Notes under the pieces: generated by a model
Database searches by the model: none
Told to the model about the DNA's origin: nothing
Seen by the model: the letters and a program-made list of their open reading frames with translations, nothing else
Assembly (NCBI GenBank): GCA_902786565.1
Contig: CADACW010000017.1
Coordinates: forward strand, 1-64,000
Length of the DNA: 64,000 nt
Direction of reading: 5' to 3'
Source: an uncultured Prevotellaceae bacterium
GTDB taxonomy: Bacteria; Bacteroidota; Bacteroidia; Bacteroidales; Bacteroidaceae
Shown: piece after piece, positions 50,647 to 60,800 of the stretch
Numbering within the stretch: the first letter of the stretch is position 1
How the letters are laid out: each line of letters begins with the position of its first letter
Made by a program: the position numbers and the translations under genes

Positions 50647-53259
50647 ATGAAAAGGATAAAGTTCTTTATATTGATGCTACTGCTTTCGGCAACTGCATAT
50701 GGAGAAACCTGTTACGGCGAATTGTTTTGCGACGGTATGACATGGGTTTACAGGGGGAGATGGACGGTAGAAAGCTATTTTATCGATGGCTCAAAGGTGG
50801 TGAATGGAAAGACTTATGGTCTACTCCATATAGATCAGGATGGATACGACGGAGCAAGAAGGGCTGATGCTTCCATTTCAGCCCCTTCTCATCAAGCTAC
50901 CATAGGAATAAGGGATGAAGGTGGTCGTGTATATGTTGATAAGGAAGATTATTTGGGGCTGTTAACACAAGGAACCGTCTTGCACAATGAAGCAGATGGT
51001 GACAACCTCCCATACGAGGTGACAGAAGACGGAGAAATAGTGCTCTACGACTTTAATAAGAACGTGGGCGATGTCTATGGTCAGATGGCTGATGGCACAA
51101 CGCTGACAGTAACCAAGACCGACGTGATGAAGACGGAGGACGGAGTGACGCGTCGCATTCTCATACTAAGCAATGGCTTTGAACTGATAGAGGGTGTGGG
51201 ATGCAACTTTTCAAGCGGACTGATGCTATTCTGGCTTAACACTAAGTCCGACTATAAGGATATTGGAGTGTGTATCTCTTTTGGTATCAAATCGGCAAAT
51301 GACACCTATACAGCTATACTGGCGCAGGACTATAACGTTGCCATAAACAACCAGAATGGAATCACGAACAAGATGCTGACCAAAGGACGTCGTTGGGTGT
51401 ATGATTATGACAATGGAGTGATGAAAGGTAAGCTGACATACTACATTGATGGCGACACCCTGTTGCAAGCCTATCATCGTGCCAAAGTCTGCATGACGTT
51501 GGTAGACAGCAAAACAAACAAAGTGGTACAATCCGGCTATGTCGGTGCTTTCCATCAAACAGGCGGACATATAAACTATCTGGCGAAGGGGAATAGCAAA
51601 GATGTGGTTCTTTATAGTTTTTACAGCCCAAGAGGTCAGCTTGGGTGGAGTGACATTGCTCGTTATGTGGTTAATACGGATGATATAGAGGTAAACAATG
51701 ATACATACCACAGGCTTATGCTATTGAACTATGTCGGGAAATATCTGCCAACAGAAAAGGACAGTCTGTATTACTGGGTGGAAGGCATCGGCAGTTCGAA
51801 AGGCCTTTTTGATTATAGAGGTGGCGCGTTGGCCGACAGCATACAGTTTGTAGCTTGCTACGATGGCGAAACACGCATCTTTACAAACGATGATTTCTAT
51901 AAAGACAGCGGACAGCCTATACAATACGGTACAAGCTTATGGATAGAATCAGTAATGTACTATGTTGATTTGTCAACCAAGACTGCATTTCCCTATTATT
52001 CAAACTATTTCTCGGAAACTTTCGAGTTGTCGGATAGTATTGTTATCCTGCCATCAGTAGAGTTGTTTGGAATTAACTGTGTTGTTGACAGGATTGACGA
52101 CCGTGCATTTTACAATCTTCCAGGACTTGTTTCCGTTGTGATTCCTGAAGGAGTAAGAAAAATTGGGAATGAAGCCTTCAGGGAATGTACTGGTCTTACG
52201 TCGGTTTCATTGCCATCGGGTCTTGTTTCCATAGGAGATTTAAGTTTCTTTGGCTGTGATGGCCTTACCTCGGTTAAACTTCCTGATGGCCTTACCACTA
52301 TCGGTAGGTGTGCTTTTCAAAGCTGTCGCGGCCTGAATGTAATAGACATTCCGGCCAGTGTAACAAACATTGATGAATATTCTTTTACCGGTTGTGATAA
52401 ATTGGAGAATGTATATTGCCGTGCCGCCACACCTCCTAATACAAATGGAACAAATCAGTTTCATTATTCAAATCCAGAAGCTATACTCCATGTGCCTGCA
52501 GCATCGTTACAAGCCTACAAGGAAACTGCCCCGTGGCGTGACTTCAAGTATATTGTTCCGCTTGAAACAGAGCTGGCTTACCGCCCATTCATCGAAGACG
52601 GCAAGGTGTGGAAGGTGGGAGCCTTGAACTCTGGTAATCCTGTTCAGCTGGTGGAGTACTACTACTTCGACGGGGATACTATCATCGATGGGAAGACTTG
52701 CAAGCAGATGATGCGCCAGCGATATGAAAGATCTGATTCCCAGATAACCCAATGGCCCTTAGTAGAAGTAGGAGTATGGTACGAAGAGGACAAGAAAGTG
52801 TACATTCTCGATGATATGAAACGGTTTGTTATTATGTACGACTTTTCTCTCAATGCGAATGACACTCTGCGGATATATAAAGAATTACCAGCATACGTGA
52901 TAGGGCCAAGACAGACGGGAGGCATAAATGGCTTCAAGGGCGTATATAGAAATGTTATGATGTGTCTTGATGAAGGTAACTTATATAGTCCAACTTGGTT
53001 GGAAGGTGTCGGTAGTATTGACGGCCCGTTGATGAATGTCTATTCAAGACCAGTAGAACCAGTAAGAGTCCTGATGTCGTGTACCGTAGGCGATGAGGTC
53101 ATCTACTTCAACGACGAATATGAAGATGGGGCTACTCCTACAGAAGCCCGCAAAAGCCGCTTCGACTTCACCCATACCATCAAAACCAAGCCAAAAGCAC
53201 CGAGGAGGCTTCCCGCTGACACTTCAACCTTGATCCGCTTGCTGACACCTATCAGGTAA
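50647..53259 (+). CDS. Exported BspA-like LRR protein, tail out of frame (copy 2)
   Basis: The 870-residue relative of copy 1 has signal peptide MKRIKFFILMLLLSATAYG, a domain with MTWVYRGRWTVESYFIDGSK and related repeats, then five BspA-type leucine-rich repeats (AFYNLPGLVSVVIPEGVRKI, AFRECTGLTSVSLPSGLVSI, FFGCDGLTSVKLPDGLTTIG, and so on). After them comes the domain FIEDGKVWKVGALNSGNPVQ shared with copy 1. BspA-type repeats mediate adhesion or protein binding at the surface. The last 100 bases before the frame break are identical to copy 1 (53125-53224 versus 50045-50144). It then reads into 11 out-of-frame codons and stops at 53259. Confidence 0.72.
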   Translation: MKRIKFFILMLLLSATAYGETCYGELFCDGMTWVYRGRWTVESYFIDGSKVVNGKTYGLLHIDQDGYDGARRADASISAPSHQATIGIRDEGGRVYVDKEDYLGLLTQGTVLHNEADGDNLPYEVTEDGEIVLYDFNKNVGDVYGQMADGTTLTVTKTDVMKTEDGVTRRILILSNGFELIEGVGCNFSSGLMLFWLNTKSDYKDIGVCISFGIKSANDTYTAILAQDYNVAINNQNGITNKMLTKGRRWVYDYDNGVMKGKLTYYIDGDTLLQAYHRAKVCMTLVDSKTNKVVQSGYVGAFHQTGGHINYLAKGNSKDVVLYSFYSPRGQLGWSDIARYVVNTDDIEVNNDTYHRLMLLNYVGKYLPTEKDSLYYWVEGIGSSKGLFDYRGGALADSIQFVACYDGETRIFTNDDFYKDSGQPIQYGTSLWIESVMYYVDLSTKTAFPYYSNYFSETFELSDSIVILPSVELFGINCVVDRIDDRAFYNLPGLVSVVIPEGVRKIGNEAFRECTGLTSVSLPSGLVSIGDLSFFGCDGLTSVKLPDGLTTIGRCAFQSCRGLNVIDIPASVTNIDEYSFTGCDKLENVYCRAATPPNTNGTNQFHYSNPEAILHVPAASLQAYKETAPWRDFKYIVPLETELAYRPFIEDGKVWKVGALNSGNPVQLVEYYYFDGDTIIDGKTCKQMMRQRYERSDSQITQWPLVEVGVWYEEDKKVYILDDMKRFVIMYDFSLNANDTLRIYKELPAYVIGPRQTGGINGFKGVYRNVMMCLDEGNLYSPTWLEGVGSIDGPLMNVYSRPVEPVRVLMSCTVGDEVIYFNDEYEDGATPTEARKSRFDFTHTIKTKPKAPRRLPADTSTLIRLLTPIR

Positions 53260-53549
53260 GCATTACTGGCGAATCAGGCCAAGTGGTCTACGAGAAGGCC
53301 GTCAATGCAAGCACCGTCGTAGCCCTCAACATCGATATCTCTGCCTACGCAAAGGGCCGCTACACCGTAACCATTGAGAATAGCAGCGAGTCCTTTGTTG
53401 GACAATTCGAGTCTCAAGCTACAGGCATCCAGGCTCCCGTTAAAGTTCCCGTTCCCGTGACCCATATCTACAACCTTCAGGGCCAACAACTCAGCACCTT
53501 GCAGAAGGGACTGAATATAGTAAACGGACAAAAGGTTTATGTAAAATGA
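53223..53549 (+). pseudogene. Out-of-frame C-terminal tail of copy 2
   Basis: From 53223, one base back from the main frame, the sequence reads FNLDPLADTYQVSITGESGQ ... IYNLQGQQLSTLQKGLNIVN plus GQKVYVK, a complete exported-protein tail. Restoring one T in the ACTT run at 53221-53224 would join it to the main frame. The frame is fully open over 320 bases and ends properly. Re-initiation at GTG 53283 is the only other way to translate it. Confidence 0.75.
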
Positions 53550-53552
53550 GGC

Positions 53553-53584
53553 AAATTCCCCCGCTCAACCAAGCGGGGGATTTA
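53553..53584. terminator. Bidirectional terminator between convergent genes
   Basis: TCCCCCGCT (53557-53565) pairs with AGCGGGGGA (53572-53580), flanked by A and T stretches on both sides. It serves the LRR-protein gene on the plus strand and the dehydrogenase remnant on the minus strand. Confidence 0.9.
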
Positions 53585-53588
53585 TTTG

Positions 53589-54145
53589 TCAATCCTCTTT
53601 CACGATGGGATAGAGTTCAATGAACTCGCCCTGATGGTTCTGGCCGTCGTTGATGAGTTCGGCAAACTTCCGGCCTACGGTGTCAATGTCGTGGAAGCCG
53701 GGCAGGGCCATATTGCCGTTCAGGTCGGTGGTGGTGGGGCCGGGGTGAACGGAGAAAATCTCCACCGAGTTCTCTATGGCCATCACGCCCATCATGGCGT
53801 TTTGGGCGGCCTTGCTGGCCACGTAGGCCAGGGGGTGCCAGTAGGGACTGATTTCCGAGGGCACGGTGATGTTGGCAATGCGGCCGCCGTTCTTGGCAAT
53901 CAGGGGAATCAGGGCCTTGGTCAAGGCGAAGCTGCCGATGAAGTTCACGTCGAGCGTCTCGCGGATGTCGCTGATTTCCGTGTGAACGCTGTCCACGCCC
54001 ATGTCGCCCGGAATGCGGCTATGGCCTTTGTGGCACGCTCTTCATCACGTGCGCCGATAATCACTCTCCAGCCACTGAGGCCGAGGTGCTTGGCAATTCC
54101 AAATCCGATGCCCTTATTGGCACCTGTCACTAATACTGTTTTCAT
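53589..54145 (-). pseudogene. Short-chain dehydrogenase, internally deleted and frameshifted
   Basis: The N-terminal piece (from 54145) reads MKTVLVTGANKGIGFGIAKH and continues to ATKAIAAFRA, a classical SDR NAD(P)-binding start. The C-terminal piece, in another frame, reads IPGDMGVDSVHTEISDIRET and includes YVASKAAQNAMMGV, the YxxxK active site. Between them about 45 residues, including the NNAG motif, are missing. The junction carries TTCCGGGC, which would be expected both in FRA(S) and in (AG)IPGD codons, so deletion by short homology is likely. The enzyme cannot be functional as it stands. Confidence 0.85.
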
Positions 54146-54169
54146 GTTGGTAATATAGAAAAGAGTGGT

Positions 54170-54811
54170 TTAAATATAGAAATCAGAGGTATCAACGAGT
54201 CCGGCACGCAGTGCGTACTTGATGACTTCGTGGGCGGTGTTGACGCCCAGTTTGCGGAAGATGTTCTTGCGGTGGGTGTTGATGGTGTGGACGCTGGAGA
54301 AGCGCTCGCCGGCAATCTCCTTGGTGGTCTTCCCCTGTGCTATGGCCTTCACTATCTCTGTCTCCGTGGCAGTCAGCACGCCGGGGGTCTCGTCTTCATA
54401 CTGCTGCCTGATGATGGCCTCCATCGCCCGCTGACTGATGTACCGGCTGTGGTTGCCTACGGTCTTCAGCGCTTCGCGAATCTCGCCCAGAGGCCCGTCC
54501 TTGAAGACGATGCTGAACTGGTGTGAAGAATAGACTACGCGGCGCATGAGGTCAGGGGTCAACTCGTCGCTGATGAGTATCCATTGCGACAGCGTGAACC
54601 GCTCGCCGACAATGAGCAACTGCTCAACATCGGCAAAGTCGAAAAGTGTGAAGTCAAGCAGCACAGTGGCATCATCGTGCTCTTTCAGCAACTCTACAAG
54701 GCCAGCCTTGTCGGTGGCCAAGTAGAGTTTGCATGCTGCATCTTCCCTGATAAGACTTATCAGCGCCAGACGCGTGAGCTCCTGATTGTCTGCTATAATA
54801 AAGTTCCTCAT
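54170..54811 (-). CDS. LuxR-type response regulator
   Basis: The 213-residue protein has an N-terminal receiver-like domain with a candidate phospho-acceptor Asp53 in VLLDFTLFDFA. The upstream acidic pair is reduced to IADNQ, so phosphorylation is not certain. The C-terminal LuxR/NarL helix-turn-helix reads LTATETEIVKAIAQGKTTKE ... SSVHTINTHRKNIFRKLGVN. It lies 18 bases after the metY stop in the same direction, so it may be co-transcribed with metY. No sensor kinase is in the window. Confidence 0.86.
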   Translation of the reverse strand: MRNFIIADNQELTRLALISLIREDAACKLYLATDKAGLVELLKEHDDATVLLDFTLFDFADVEQLLIVGERFTLSQWILISDELTPDLMRRVVYSSHQFSIVFKDGPLGEIREALKTVGNHSRYISQRAMEAIIRQQYEDETPGVLTATETEIVKAIAQGKTTKEIAGERFSSVHTINTHRKNIFRKLGVNTAHEVIKYALRAGLVDTSDFYI

Positions 54812-54829
54812 CGCAGCATCACGATTGCG

Positions 54830-56122
54830 TCAGATTTGGTCGAAAGCCTGCGACAAATCCTCTATGATGTCGTCTATATGCTCGGTTCCTATGCTCAGGC
54901 GGATGGTCGAGGGGGTGATGTGCTGCTCGGCCAGCTCCTCGGGCGAAAGTTGCGAGTGGGTGGTGGTGGCTGGGTGGATGACCAGGCTCTTCACGTCGGC
55001 CACGTTGGCCAGCAGCGAGAAGATTTGGAGGGCATCGATGAACCGCCAAGCCGCCTCCTGACCGCCCTTGATCTCGAAGGTGAAGATTGAGCCGCCACCA
55101 TTGGGGAAGTATTTCTGGTAGAGCTGATGGTCGGGATGGCTCTCCAGTGCGGGGTGGTTGACCTTGGCCACCTTCGGGTGCTTGCTCAGGAAGCTGACCA
55201 CCTTGAGGGCATTCTCCACATGGCGCTCCACGCGCAGGCTCAACGTCTCAACGCCCTGCAGCAGGATGAAGGCATTGAAGGGCGAGATGGCGGCGCCGGT
55301 GTCGCGCAGGATGACGGCCCGGATGCGGGTGACGTAGGCTGCAGCGCCCACGGCTTCGGCAAAGACGATGCCGTGATAGGAGGGGTCGGGCTTGGCCAGC
55401 GTGGGGAACTTGTCGGGGTTGGCCTTCCAGTCGAACTTGCCGCCATCCACGATGACGCCGCCGAGGCTGCTGCCGTGGCCGCCGAGGAACTTCGTGGCCG
55501 AATGCACCACGATGTCGGCGCCGTGCTCCAATGGACGGATGAGGTAAGGCGTGCCGAAGGTGTTGTCGACGATGAGGGGTATGCCGTGCCGATGGGCCAC
55601 GGCAGCCACGCCCTCCAGGTTGGTCACGTCGGAGTTTGGATTGCCGAAGGTCTCGGCAAACACCACCTTCGTGTTGGGCTGTATGGCAGCCTCCAGCGCC
55701 TCCAGGTCGTTCACGTTCACTATCGTGTTGGTGATGCCCTGCGTCGCGAGGGTGTGGGTAATCAGGTTGTAAGAGCCGCCGTAGAGATTGTCGGCCGCCA
55801 CGATGTGGTCGCCAGCCTGCACAATGTTCTGCAGCGCGTAGGTGATGGCGGCGGCCCCGCTGGCCACGGCCAGTCCGGCCACGCCCCCCTCAAGGGCAGC
55901 CACGCGGTCTTCGAACACCCCCTGCGTGGAGTTGGTCAGTCGGCCATAGATATTTCCAGCATCGCGCAGTCCGAAGCGGTCGGCAGCATGCTGCGAGTTG
56001 TGGAACACGTAGCTCGTGGTCTGATAGATGGGCACGGCGCGGGCGTCGGTTGCGGGGTCGGCCTGTTCCTGGCCTACGTGGAGCTGTAAAGTCTCAAAAC
56101 GATAGTTCTTCTTAGTACTCAT
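54830..56122 (-). CDS. metY: O-acetylhomoserine sulfhydrylase
   Basis: This PLP enzyme of the Cys/Met metabolism family makes homocysteine from O-acetylhomoserine and sulfide. The 430-residue protein has [20 protein letters not shown], the PLP lysine Lys211 in [40 protein letters not shown] and the C-terminal [19 protein letters not shown] followed by [14 protein letters not shown]. The length (about 430) and the GGHGSSLGG segment favour MetY over the shorter MetB/MetC enzymes. It is divergent from an Lrp-type regulator, with metF and metH nearby, forming a methionine region. Its 5' leader carries a 28-base tandem repeat. Confidence 0.93.
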   Translation of the reverse strand: MSTKKNYRFETLQLHVGQEQADPATDARAVPIYQTTSYVFHNSQHAADRFGLRDAGNIYGRLTNSTQGVFEDRVAALEGGVAGLAVASGAAAITYALQNIVQAGDHIVAADNLYGGSYNLITHTLATQGITNTIVNVNDLEALEAAIQPNTKVVFAETFGNPNSDVTNLEGVAAVAHRHGIPLIVDNTFGTPYLIRPLEHGADIVVHSATKFLGGHGSSLGGVIVDGGKFDWKANPDKFPTLAKPDPSYHGIVFAEAVGAAAYVTRIRAVILRDTGAAISPFNAFILLQGVETLSLRVERHVENALKVVSFLSKHPKVAKVNHPALESHPDHQLYQKYFPNGGGSIFTFEIKGGQEAAWRFIDALQIFSLLANVADVKSLVIHPATTTHSQLSPEELAEQHITPSTIRLSIGTEHIDDIIEDLSQAFDQI

Positions 56123-56158
56123 AACTTAATCCTTTCTTAATTTTATTAGTTTAAATAT

Positions 56159-56285
56159 GTTCGTATGTTATTATGTCTTTAAAACTGTTCGTATGTTATT
56201 ATGTCTTTAAAACTGTTCGTATGTTATTATGTCTTTAAAATTGTTCGTATGTTATTATGTCTTTAAAACTGTTCGTATGTCTTTT
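56159..56285. repeat. 28-base tandem repeat in the metY leader
   Basis: Four consecutive 28-base units beginning GTTCGTATGTTATTATGTC occupy 56159-56186, 56187-56214, 56215-56242 (one base change) and 56243-56270, followed by a shortened fifth copy to 56285. They lie entirely between the metY promoter and start codon, so they are transcribed as the 5' leader of metY. Copy number is likely to vary between strains. Confidence 0.95.
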
Positions 56286-56292
56286 TGACGCT

Positions 56293-56325
56293 GCAAAGGT
56301 ACGCACTTTGGAAATATCCACCAAA
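56293..56325 (-). promoter_or_regulatory. metY promoter
   Basis: On the minus strand, TTTG (56325-56322), 21 bases, then TACCTTTG (56300-56293). The predicted start near 56287 gives a leader of about 165 bases consisting mostly of tandem repeats. It overlaps no part of the divergent -7 box at 56353. Confidence 0.7.
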
Positions 56326-56328
56326 ATT

Positions 56329-56360
56329 CTTGTGTAATTCAGAATATATTCCTAAATTTG
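56329..56360 (+). promoter_or_regulatory. Promoter of the Lrp-type regulator
   Basis: CTTG at 56329-56332, 20 bases, then TAAATTTG at 56353-56360, 66 bases before the start codon at 56427. It runs back to back with the metY promoter, so the regulator could control both from one site. Confidence 0.62.
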
Positions 56361-56426
56361 CAGCCGCAAAAGAAAAACTTTCCGTTTGGGGCACTCGCAG
56401 GCCCCTCCTACAGAATAAAAATCTGA

Positions 56427-56894
56427 ATGATGGCAGAAATCCTCGACGAAACCGACCTGCAGATACTGAAAACACTGCAAAGAAACGCAAAACTGACCAC
56501 CAAAGAGCTGGCCGACGCCGTCCATCTGACCCCAACGCCCGTGTTCGAGCGCCAGAAGCGGTTGGAGAAGAAAGGCTACATCAAGAAGTATGTGGCCATA
56601 CTCGACCCCGAGAAGCTGAACCAGGGCCTGCTGGTGTTTTGCAAAGTGAAACTGAAGCAGATAAACCGCGAGATAGCCGAAAGTTTCGTGCGCCGCATAC
56701 AGCGCATCCCCGAAGTAACGGAGTGCTACAACACGTCGGGCGCGTACGACTATCTGTTAAAGGTACGCGCCCGGGACATGAAGCAATATCAGGAGTTTGT
56801 GCTCACCAAGCTCGGCGACATCGACACCGTTGGCTCCATCGAGAGCACTTTCGTGATGAGCGAGGTGAAGCAGAACTACGGCATCAATCTGTAG
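56427..56894 (+). CDS. Lrp/AsnC family transcriptional regulator
   Basis: The 155-residue protein has an N-terminal winged helix (DETDLQILKTLQRNAKLTTK, LTPTPVFERQKRLEKKGYIK) and a C-terminal ligand-binding ASNC domain (VRRIQRIPEVTECYNTSGAY, DYLLKVRARDMKQYQEFVLT). Such proteins form octamers that sense amino acids. Its divergent position to metY and proximity to metF and metH suggest control of methionine or sulfur metabolism, but the effector is unknown. Its last 11 bases overlap the convergent metF gene. Confidence 0.93.
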   Translation: MMAEILDETDLQILKTLQRNAKLTTKELADAVHLTPTPVFERQKRLEKKGYIKKYVAILDPEKLNQGLLVFCKVKLKQINREIAESFVRRIQRIPEVTECYNTSGAYDYLLKVRARDMKQYQEFVLTKLGDIDTVGSIESTFVMSEVKQNYGINL

Positions 56895-57852
56895 ACTGGT
56901 CTGAAAAGACCTCACGCACAATCTGACAGACATTGTCGGGCTTGGCCATGGTGTAGTAGTGGATGGCGGGTGCGCCGTGGGCCAGCAGGTCGCGGCTCTG
57001 GCCGATGGCCCACTCTATGCCCACCTGATAGGCATCGGCGGGCGTCTGGTTGAGCCTGCTGACCAATGCCTGCGGTATGTCAATGTGGAACGAGCGGGGC
57101 AGCAAGTCCAACTGCCGCACATTGGAGACAGGCTTCAGGCCGGGAATGACGGGCACGGTGACGCCCGCCTGGCGCAGACGGTCGACAAAGCGATAATACT
57201 GGTCGTTGTCGAAGAACATCTGGGTGACGATATAGTGGGCACCGGCCTCCACCTTCGCCTTCAGGTGCTGTATGTCCACGTCGAGGTTTGCGGCCTCGAA
57301 GTGCTTCTCCGGATAGGCGGCCACGCCCACGCAGAAGTCGGTAGACAGCCCGTTCTTGACAGTAGGGTCGAGATACTGGCCGCGGTTCAGGCGGCTGATC
57401 ATGGCCACCAGTTCCGAGCTGTGGCTGAAGCCGTCGGCTTCGGGCATGAAGTAGCGCTGGCCGGGGATGGCGTCGCCGCGCAGGGCCACCACGTTCTGGA
57501 TGCCCAGGAAGTGGAGGTCGAGCAACTCGCTCTCGACCTTCGACCGAGAGGCACCTCCACAGATGACGTGGGGCACGATTTCCAGTTGCGGATAGCGGCG
57601 CATAATCGCCGCCACGATGGCAATGGTGCCTGGCCGCTTGGCCAGCGTCATCTTCGTATAGGTGCCGTCGCCGTTGGGCACATACTCCACCTCGTCGCGG
57701 TGGCAGGTGACATTGATGAAGGGCGGCCGAAACTGCATCAGCGGATCGATGCTGCTGTACAGCCGGCTCACTTCGCTGCCCTTGAGGGGTGGCACGAGTT
57801 CGAAACTGGCGAATGGACGCTGGGAGGCGTTGATGATGTCGATGACTTTCAT
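56884..57852 (-). CDS. metF: Methylenetetrahydrofolate reductase
   Basis: MetF reduces 5,10-methylene-THF to 5-methyl-THF, the methyl donor for MetH. The 322-residue FAD enzyme opens MKVIDIINASQRPFASFELV and has FINVTCHRDEVEY, LEIVPHVICGGASRSKVESE, NVVALRGDAIPGQ, HYIVTQMFFDNDQYYRFVDR and PVIPGLKPVSNVRQL. The start at 57852 is chosen for its standard N-terminus; an upstream in-frame start would lie within metH coding sequence. It begins 10 bases after the metH stop and so is probably in the same operon, linking methyl-THF supply and use. Confidence 0.95.
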   Translation of the reverse strand: MKVIDIINASQRPFASFELVPPLKGSEVSRLYSSIDPLMQFRPPFINVTCHRDEVEYVPNGDGTYTKMTLAKRPGTIAIVAAIMRRYPQLEIVPHVICGGASRSKVESELLDLHFLGIQNVVALRGDAIPGQRYFMPEADGFSHSSELVAMISRLNRGQYLDPTVKNGLSTDFCVGVAAYPEKHFEAANLDVDIQHLKAKVEAGAHYIVTQMFFDNDQYYRFVDRLRQAGVTVPVIPGLKPVSNVRQLDLLPRSFHIDIPQALVSRLNQTPADAYQVGIEWAIGQSRDLLAHGAPAIHYYTMAKPDNVCQIVREVFSDQSTD

Positions 57853-57862
57853 ATCGGTCTTG

Positions 57863-60800
57863 TTATTGTTTGGCAATGTATTTGGAGAGCAGCCGCTCGC
57901 CCTCGGCCACGCTGATGCCGCGCCGCTGGCAGTAGTCGGCCAACTGCACCTTGTCGATGCGGCCCACGGAGAAATAGCGGGCCTCCGGGTGGGTGACCAA
58001 CAGGCCACAGATGGCCGTCGAGGGCTGTATGGAGTAGTGGTCGGTCAGGCTGACGCCCAACTGCCGCTCGGCATCGAGCAGGTCGAAGACTGTGCGCTTG
58101 AGCGAGTGGTCGGGACAGGTGGCATAGCCGAAGGCCACCCGCAGTGCCGAGGGGTAAGGGCTCTGCTGCGACAGGTATTCGGCGCAGGCCTCGGTCAGCC
58201 GGGCGCAGATGGCGTGGCTCATCAGCCGCTCGGCCTCGTCGGCTGGCTGCTCCTTGGGCCGGCAGACAATGGTGAAGAGCCCGAGGGGGCTGGGCTGCTC
58301 AGGGTCGAAGAAATCGGCCAGACAGCGGTAATGCGACGCGGCGCTCTGGCTGCGCAACATGGGCAGCCGGGTGCCGTCGGCCAGCACGATGTCGTTGCCA
58401 CGGCGGGTGGCGGGCTCGTAGCGCTGGGCCACCTGCAGGCTGAGCCGGTCGTGGGCAATGGCCTGCTCCAGCCAGGCCTGGCCCTCTTTCAGGGTGCGCT
58501 CGGCCTCCGGGTTCACCAGTAGTTGCTGGAGGGTCTCGCCTTTGAAGCCCCAGAAGAGCAGGAACATGCGCCAGTCGATGAGAGGGGAGAGGTGAGAGAT
58601 GAGAGGTGAGAGGTGAGAGGTGAGGGGTGAGAGGGGAGAGGGAAGAGGGGAGAGGCGAGAGGGTGCATAGTGGGGTGCCTTGGCGTTGGCCTCGGCGTAG
58701 GGGGTCAGCGGGGTGTGGTGCTCCTCGTAGGCATCGCGCAGTTGCTGCTGTTCGGCCTTGATTTGGCTGACGGTGGCAGCGGCATCCATCTGCAAGTGCT
58801 TGGCAATGAGCGATGTCTGCGAGGCATCGCCGCCATAGACCACGCAACCGCCGTAGAGGGGGGCCAGCTTGACGGCGGTGTGGACGGCCGATGTGGTGGC
58901 GCCGCCCACCACGATAGGCACGCGCAGCCCTTCGCGCTGGAACAGCTGGCAGAGCTGCTCCATCTCTTTCAGCGAGGGCGTAATCAGGCCGCTGATGCCC
59001 ACCAGACAGGGCTGTCGCCGACGGGTCTCCTGCAGAATGGTCTCGCCCGGCACCATCACGCCCAGGTCGACCACGTCGAAGCCGTTGCAGCCCAGCACGA
59101 TGCCCACGATATTCTTGCCGATGTCGTGCACGTCGCCGTTGGCCGTGGCCAGCACCACACAGGGGCGGGCCTTGCTGTCGCTCTCGTTAGCCTGGTCGAT
59201 GTAGGGCTGCAGATGAGCCACGGCTTCCTTCATCACCTTGGCCGACTTGACCACCTGCGGCAGGAACATCTTGCCCTCGCCGAAGAGCTGGCCTATGTGC
59301 TCCATAGCCTGCATCAGCGGCTGTTCTATCACGTCGATGGGGCGCCTGTACTTCTGCAGCGCCTCGGCGATGTCGACGGCCAGATGGTCGCTCACGCCCT
59401 TGCTCAGGGCGTAGGCCAGGCGGTCTTCCACAGACTTTTCGCGCCACGAGTCGGCGGGTGCAGCGGTGCCCTGGCCGCCCTGCGCTTCGGCCAGCACGGT
59501 GGCGGCCAGGGCGATGAGCCGCTCGGTGGCACCGTCGTCGACATTCAGCACCACGTCCTCGACGGCCTTCAGCAGGTCGGCGTCGATGTCGTCGTAGACC
59601 TGGAGCATCGAGGGGTTGACGATGGCCATGTCCAGTCCGGCGCGGATGGCGTGGTAGAGAAACACGGAGTGCATAGCCTCACGCACCCTGTTGTTGCCAC
59701 GGAAACTGAACGAGAGGTTGCTCACGCCGCCACTGGTCTTGGCCAGGGGCAGGTGCTCCTTGATCCAGCCCACGGCCTTGATGAAGTCTACGGCGTAGGC
59801 CTGGTGCTCCTTGAGCCCTGTGCCTACGGAAAGGATATTGACGTCGAAGATGATGTCCTGGGCAGGGAAGCCGATGCCGGTGAGCAGTCTGTAGGCGCGC
59901 TCGGCAATGGCAATCTTGCGCTCGTAGGTGGTGGCCTGCCCGCTCTCGTCGAAGGCCATCACCACCACGGCGGCTCCCAGCCGGCGCAGTTCCTTGGCCT
60001 TGTCAAGGAAGTCGGCCTCGCCATTCTCCAGACTGATGGAGTTGACGATGCACTTGCCCTGCGCGTTCTTCAGTCCGGCCAGGATGGTGGCCCAGTCGGA
60101 CGAGTCGATCATCAGCACCGAGCGGCCCACGGCGGGGTCGGTGGCAATGTATCGGCAGAAGGTCTGCATCTCCTGACGGCTGTCGAGCATAGCGTCGTCC
60201 ATATTGATGTCGATGATGGCGGCGCCGCCCTCTATCTGCTGGCGAGCCACGGTCATGGCCTCGTCGTATCGCTTTTCGGCTATCAGACGGGCAAACTTGC
60301 GCGAGCCGGCCACGTTGGTACGCTCGCCCACGTTGGTGAAGTTCTGCGTGGCCTTGTCAACCAGCAGGGGCTCCAGGCCCGACAGCCAGAGCTGGGAGGC
60401 AGCCGCCCTACCCTGCCCCACCCCGGGCTTGCGGGGCGGCAGACCCTTCAGGGCCTCGCTGATGGCGCGGATATGGGCCTCGTTGGTGCCGCAGCAGCCT
60501 CCGGCAATATTGATGAGACCGGCCTCGGCCATCTGGCGCAGATGGCTGGCAGTGTAGTGGGGCAGCTCGTCGTATTCGCCCATCTCGTTGGGCAGTCCGG
60601 CATTGGGATAGATGGAGAGGAAAACGGGAATGTGACTGGACAGCAACTCGACGAATGGCCGCAGGTCGGTAACGCCAAACGAGCAGTTCAGACCGAAACT
60701 GAGCAGATGGGGATAGTGAGAAATGCTGATATAGAAAGCATCGAGTGTCTGGCCTGTCAGCGTGCGCCCGCTGCGGTCGTTGATGGTGGCCGAGACCATG

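Noticed and set aside
53221..53260. Classical programmed -1 frameshift site
   Set aside because: No X-XXY-YYZ heptamer is present at the break (the sequence is GACACTTCAACC); a lost T is simpler, so only the shared frame break is reported.
56159..56285. CRISPR array
   Set aside because: The 28-base units are directly adjacent without unique spacers and there are no cas genes; it is a plain tandem repeat.
56123..56300. SAM riboswitch or T-box upstream of metY
   Set aside because: The leader consists almost wholly of the 28-base repeat; no riboswitch core or T-box sequence is seen.
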